The translations under genes and the position numbers were made by a program. The notes beneath the pieces were generated by a model. The model was not told the origin of the DNA. It ran no database searches and worked only from the letters and a program-made list of their open reading frames with translations. A DNA stretch of 64,000 nucleotides, from assembly GCA_963966185.1 (NCBI GenBank), contig CAWZYM010000280.1:248001-312000 (forward strand), given 5' to 3'. Shown here in pieces: positions 59,701-64,000 of the stretch. This DNA comes from Rhabditoides inermis. Taxonomy: Eukaryota; Nematoda; Chromadorea; Rhabditida; Rhabditidae. Position 1 is the stretch's first letter; each line of letters opens with the position of its first letter.

Positions 59701-60004
59701 GCGGACCCGGAGGGCCAGGCGGACCCGGAGGGCCAGGAGGACCCGGAGGGCCAGGCGGACCCGGAGGGCCAGGCGGTCCCGGTGGGCCAGGCGGTTTCGG
59801 AGGACCAGGCGGTCCCGGTGGGCCAGGTGGTCCAGGAGGGCCAGGCGGACACCGAAGGGCCAGGCGGTCCCGGTGGGCCAGGCGGTCCCGGAGGACCAGG
59901 CGGTCCCGGGGAAGCAGGCGATCCCGGAGGTCCAGCTGGTTTCGATGGTACTGCAGGTCCCGAAGCGAAGACGAGTCTGGCCAGTCCTGAACACATATTC
60001 TCAT
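56708..60004 (-). pseudogene. En/Spm (CACTA)-like transposase, copy 2 (most complete)
   Basis: The 5' exons repeat those of copy 1 at +5605: 59329-59209, 59151-59058, 58998-58899, 58781-58580, 58541-58416. The 3' exons follow across the unit boundary: 57955-57921 (IMGGVKRMNWG), 57793-57687 (DLYTLASGYPFVRVATRDIN...), 57636-57580 (VRPMDDMSTRGVSGLEKLK), 57316-57101 (VPLFLAEGYVQSVDAAIVIL ... MGCTYKVH), 57051-56903 (TLCLHGAYDIKYVASPAEPS) and 56852-56708. All six 3' exons join in phase. The MGGVKR and TYKVH...LH blocks match the later part of animal CACTA transposases. The in-frame TAG is at 58658-58660, so it is probably inactive unless read through. The gene body spans two tandem units, meaning the unit borders are not the element's borders. 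Confidence 0.72.
59690..59950. repeat. Collagen-like GGN-CCN minisatellite, copy 2
   Basis: Same tract as 54085-54345 with one visible substitution near 59906 (CCGGGCGG versus CCAGGCGG). Confidence 0.85.
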
Positions 60005-60011
60005 TTACGAT

Positions 60012-61175
60012 AACATAACATTTATCCGTAAATTATGTGTTACAGTGTGTGTGTGTGTTTGCGGATGATGTTTGTGAAACATATGTGTGTTTTCAGTTTC
60101 CCTTCCTCCCGTCTTCAGTCAGACGGGGCGAATAGTCTATCCCTTCTCCTGCGGCAGCACCTCGTACTCCCGCAATTCGACCACATCCACCTACGACGAC
60201 CAGCCCACGTTTCAATTCAGTAAGGAGAAGAAGACGGTGAGTCACAGTTTCTACTCGTTATTGTGTTATGACGCGTTCATTGTCACTTTAGAGTAGTGAT
60301 AACATTTATCCGTAAGTTATGTGTTACAGTGTGTGTGTGTTTGCGGATGATGTTTGTGAAACATATGTGTGTTTTCAGATTCCCTTCCTCCCGTCTTCAG
60401 TCGGACGGGGCGAATAGTCTCTCCCTTCTCCTGCGGCAGCACCTCGTACTCCCGCAATTCGACCACATCCACCTACGACGACCAGCCCACGTTTTAATTT
60501 AGTGAGGAGAAGGAGACGGTGAGTCACAGTTTCTACTCGCTATTGTGTTATGACGCGTTCATTGTCACTTTAGAGTAGTGATAACATTTATCCGTAAATT
60601 ATGTGTTACAGTGTGTGTGTGTTTGCGGATGATGTTTGTGAAACATATGTGTGTTTTCAGATTCCCTTCCTCCCGTCTTCAGTCGGACGGGGCAAATAGT
60701 CTCTCCCTTCTTTTGCGGCAGCACCTCGTACTCCCGCAATTCGACCACATCCACCTACGACGACCAGCCCACGTTTCAATTCAGTAAGGAGAAGGAGACG
60801 GTGAGTCACAGTTTCTACTCGCTATTGTGTTATGACGCGTTCATTGTCACTTTAGAGTAGTGATAACATTTATCCGTAAATTATGTGTTACAGTGTGTGT
60901 GTGTGTGTGTGTTTGCGGATGATGTTTGTGAAACATATGTGTGTTTTCAGATTCCCTTCCTCCCGTCTTCAGTCGGACGGGGCGAGTAGTCTCTCCCTTC
61001 TCCTGCGGCAGCACCTCGTACTCCCGCAATTCGACCACATCCACCTACGACGACCAGCCCACGTTTCAATTCAGTAAGGAGAAGGAGACGGTGAGTCACA
61101 GTTTCTACTCGCTATTGTGTTATGACGCGTTCATTGTCACTTTAGAGTAGTGATAACATTTATCCGTAAATTATG
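60012..61175 (+). repeat. Four tandem 282-bp exon-like units, copy 2
   Basis: Copy of 54405-55570, including the unit with the early stop. Confidence 0.85.
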
Positions 61176-61857
61176 TCTTACTTTAATTCATAACATTGTT
61201 TTCAGTCGACTCACCGCTGTCGTCAGCAGCTCCACCTGCACAGTCGGTGGCCACATCATCATGCCTCCCTACGCGCGGCTGCCGATGATTCGACAACAGG
61301 AGGACTCAAATTGATATAATACTAACATCGTAATCGAAATAATAAACTGTTAATGGACTCACCTTTGCGAATCTTTTCTGCTGTAAACCCCGTATTTCAC
61401 TCATCTGGTCGTTTTCGAAACATTAGATCGATTCTGACAGAAAGTCATTACTTCATTAATGAAACAACAACACAATTTACAACATATCAACAGTACATCA
61501 ATCAAAAAATATAATGCAACATAGTTTAAATAAAAGAAGATTGTGCAGGCGTTTGACGGGAATTGACGCGCCATGCTGATATGCTGCTGATGTCGAACAG
61601 CTGAAACAGTTATTTTAACGTTATCTAACGGTTAAAGATGCATCGAGCCTCCCTATGTCGCGCGCGATATGAAAATACCGTTAGATTTTCTTAACTATGG
61701 TTTCGGTACGGTAATTTTCCGGCTTGTGGACAAATTACGGTAAGCTAGTTTTATGGAGATGATGAGCGCGAGAAAGCAGCGGCAGTGAGGGAGAGTGTGC
61801 GTGACCCGCGCGGCTTCTTTCATCTTGTGCCAGCCGAACACTCAATCGATCAACAAA

Positions 61858-61968
61858 ATGGCGCGAACTGGTCTTCCGGAAGCCTCTGCGGTTGCGCCAG
61901 CTGATATAGGGCGATCTTGCGGCACTGGCAGAATGCCAAAATTTTGCGCCCAGCCTGACGGTCAATAG
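61858..61968 (+). CDS. Small conserved ORF, 36 residues, copy in unit 2
   Basis: Identical frame to 56251-56361. Confidence 0.3.
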   Translation: MARTGLPEASAVAPADIGRSCGTGRMPKFCAQPDGQ

Positions 61969-62314
61969 TATTCGTACTAGGGCTGGAGGCCCGTCGGCCT
62001 TCCTCGGAATGAAAGGTCGATCAGCGACGCGCTCCCATCACAACCCCCTTCCCGACTCGTCACATCGTGCGCTTCTCTGTTGCCATCTGAGAATCCTGTA
62101 AACAAACATCACTCTTGTTCTTTTCCAGTGTTTCGAATAGGATCTCCTACTTGACAGTCTGGGACAATATCTGGCAGTTGAACGATGAAGTTCGGCCCTC
62201 CGCGGGATGCGGACGGCTGAATAGTCATAACATACAGAGGCACCAGAATGGAGGCGAGGGATACGTCCTTGTGAAAGCTTATCTTGGAAATTTCATCTTT
62301 CCTATTTTCTATAC

Positions 62315-64000
62315 CTCCACGAATGTGTCTATTCGCATTGCTCCGGCCATGACACGAGATGCACGCTGTCCGAGCTTTTCTGCCAATTCGTCCATGAGAA
62401 TGGAACCGGCATTGGCGCGCCGGCAGACCTTGCCCTCCGTAGCTGCCACCAACCACGTACTCAACAATGTTTTAGATTAATATGATCAACAATGTGTGTA
62501 ATATCGTACCGTTCGAGAGCTTGTTTGTGGCCTCCCCGGTGTACGCCTTCCTCAACTCCATCTTTGATCCATTTGTTGACCTTCTCAAACCCGCTCGTTG
62601 ATGGTTCAGCCGGTGATGCGACATATTTGATATCATACGCGCCGTGCAGACACAGCGTCTGTAGTCAAAACGATTGCCATCCGTTTAATCCGTACGTAAC
62701 TACTCACATGCACTTTGTAAGTGCATCCCATGTCCCCAAACACCGAGTGATGCATCGCATAGAGCTTGTAGAGATGGACGGACAGCCACTCGGTCTTGTT
62801 TCGGGTCAGTGAAAATCCATCCATCATTCGCACAAGAAGACAATGGGCCAGAATGACGATGGCAGCGTCCACCGATTGCACGTATCCTTCAGCCAAAAAC
62901 AGTGGAACAGCCACCAACATCGTCTAAAAACCATTGGTTTGTAATTTGAATGTCTTAACTTCAGGTGCGTATTAAACTTAGATCTATCCCGTTCAGGTTT
63001 TTCATTTCATTTGGATCGCAATTTGTGTTAACATCAGAAAATATGTTTCCCAAAACTAGATTGTCTCATTCCCGTCAGTCAATTTGTTGTAGTCACTAAA
63101 CTAGTGTGATTTTTTTTTGTTTCGCATCAATTAACAATAATATATATTGGTATTTTTTGGTGAAATTTTCACTTTCAATGTGTTACCTTCAGCTTTTCCA
63201 GTCCACTCACTCCCCTTGTGGACATGTCGTCCATGGGTCGCACCTATAGAATTTTAAAAACAATCATGTTTTTAAAATCTCGATCTCACTTACCTTACTA
63301 TACGTTGGCCATTCACATAGCTGCATCGCTTTCTTGAGGATGTTGATGTCTCTCGTAGCGACTCTGACGAACGGATATCCAGAGGCCAACGTGTACAGAT
63401 CTGAAAGTATGCATCAATAATCTTACTATCGTTATGTAACCGCGACTTTTTTTCATTCCGAACTTTGTATCATATAATATACTTTGCAGAGTCGATTGAA
63501 TGCTCCGCGTGTCTGTCTCCGGCTTACCCCAATTCATCCTCTTCACCCCGCCCATAATCAATCTCAGGTGAGCTTGTTTTACAGATCATTTCTGTAGCAA
63601 TTATGATTTTTTAGCAACGCAGTTTTATGTATTGAATTTGTTGCAAGTAGTTACGTAGATGAAAAAAGTCGATGAGTGACTATGGGAGTTAAAATGATAT
63701 TTTTGTCCTGTACATAACACACCTCGATGTAGGTACGACATAGTACCCTCAGCTACTGCATGTAGATGGTCAGTGACAGCTGTGCAGGGAGGTACATTGG
63801 TGACCCATATGCCGCTGCCTAAAAAACTGCAAAGTGTCAGAGCGAACGATGGTTACCTTGGAATCCGTTTCGTAAGGCTCTTGCATCACTTCTGGGGCAT
63901 GCACGTCCGCCTGGTAGCCGTAGGTCCCATGGCTCATCAGGTAGCGGTGGCGGAAAAGTCCATGTCATAGGTAATTTACAGATAGGCTAATTCACAAGTT
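62315..64000 (-). pseudogene. En/Spm (CACTA)-like transposase, copy 3 (5' part beyond the window)
   Basis: The 3' exons are repeated at +5607 (63562-63528, 63400-63294, 63243-63187, 62923-62708, 62658-62510, 62459-62315). The exon region at about 63770-63970 of the next unit lies upstream. The 5' exons fall outside the window. One substitution in the 63773-63970 region changes a codon (GGTTACCTT for GGTTACTTT). Confidence 0.65.
63573..64000. repeat. 5.6-kb tandem unit 3 (start only)
   Basis: Begins with the same CTTGTTTTACAGATC and is cut by the window edge; the array continues to the right. Confidence 0.95.

Larger units (their letters stand above)
57966..63572. repeat. 5.6-kb tandem unit 2
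   Basis: 5607 bp, near-identical to 52361-57965; two extra bases come from a longer TG run near 60895. Confidence 0.97.

Overview
The window is eukaryotic, almost certainly a nematode. Its genes are split by introns of about 43-65 nt with GT...TTTTCAG-type borders, and it carries a serpentine chemoreceptor family of Srx type. Its transposons also fit: a NeSL-like retroelement combining a Ulp1-type protease, a reverse transcriptase and a restriction-like endonuclease, an En/Spm (CACTA) element, an IS1595/Merlin-like remnant and an RTE-like fragment. I cannot name the species. There is no operon structure, no rRNA gene and no CRISPR array. Most of the DNA is repeated.

Layout. 1-5100: no recognised gene; two inverted 48-bp arms lie 2.5 kb apart. 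5116-6531: an Srx-like gene fragment and two tRNA-derived SINEs pointing away from each other. 7402-9256: an intact nine-exon Srx-like receptor gene directly after a (TA)n tract. 9600-10840: simple repeats and a 33-bp minisatellite. 12307-25484: two tandem copies of a large palindrome. Its arms contain 481-bp satellite monomers and its centre holds the last exons of a Merlin-like transposase. 25485-33600: a tRNA-like sequence and a broken NeSL-like retrotransposon that is itself interrupted by two nested elements sharing the same ends. 33774-35663: a second copy of the receptor gene, again behind (TA)n. 36584-51803: a segment of about 7-8 kb present twice in tandem, separated by a third receptor fragment. 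Each copy carries a TTAA-flanked MITE, an RTE fragment, a repeated exon-like module and a clean ten-exon gene for an unrecognised 338-residue protein. 52361-64000: 5.6-kb units in tandem (two complete, a third starting), each with a minus-strand CACTA transposase gene, a Gly-Pro-Pro/collagen-like tract and four tandem exon-like repeats.

Of everything here, the two receptor genes and the two copies of the ten-exon gene have reading frames that stay open across every predicted splice junction. The transposon genes are mostly broken. The most novel items are the ten-exon gene with a perfect 20-bp hairpin covering one splice acceptor, the palindromic satellite around a transposase remnant, the paired nested elements, and the transposase reading frame joined to a collagen-like tract. 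Several duplications are nearly identical, so either very recent duplication or assembly duplication is possible.
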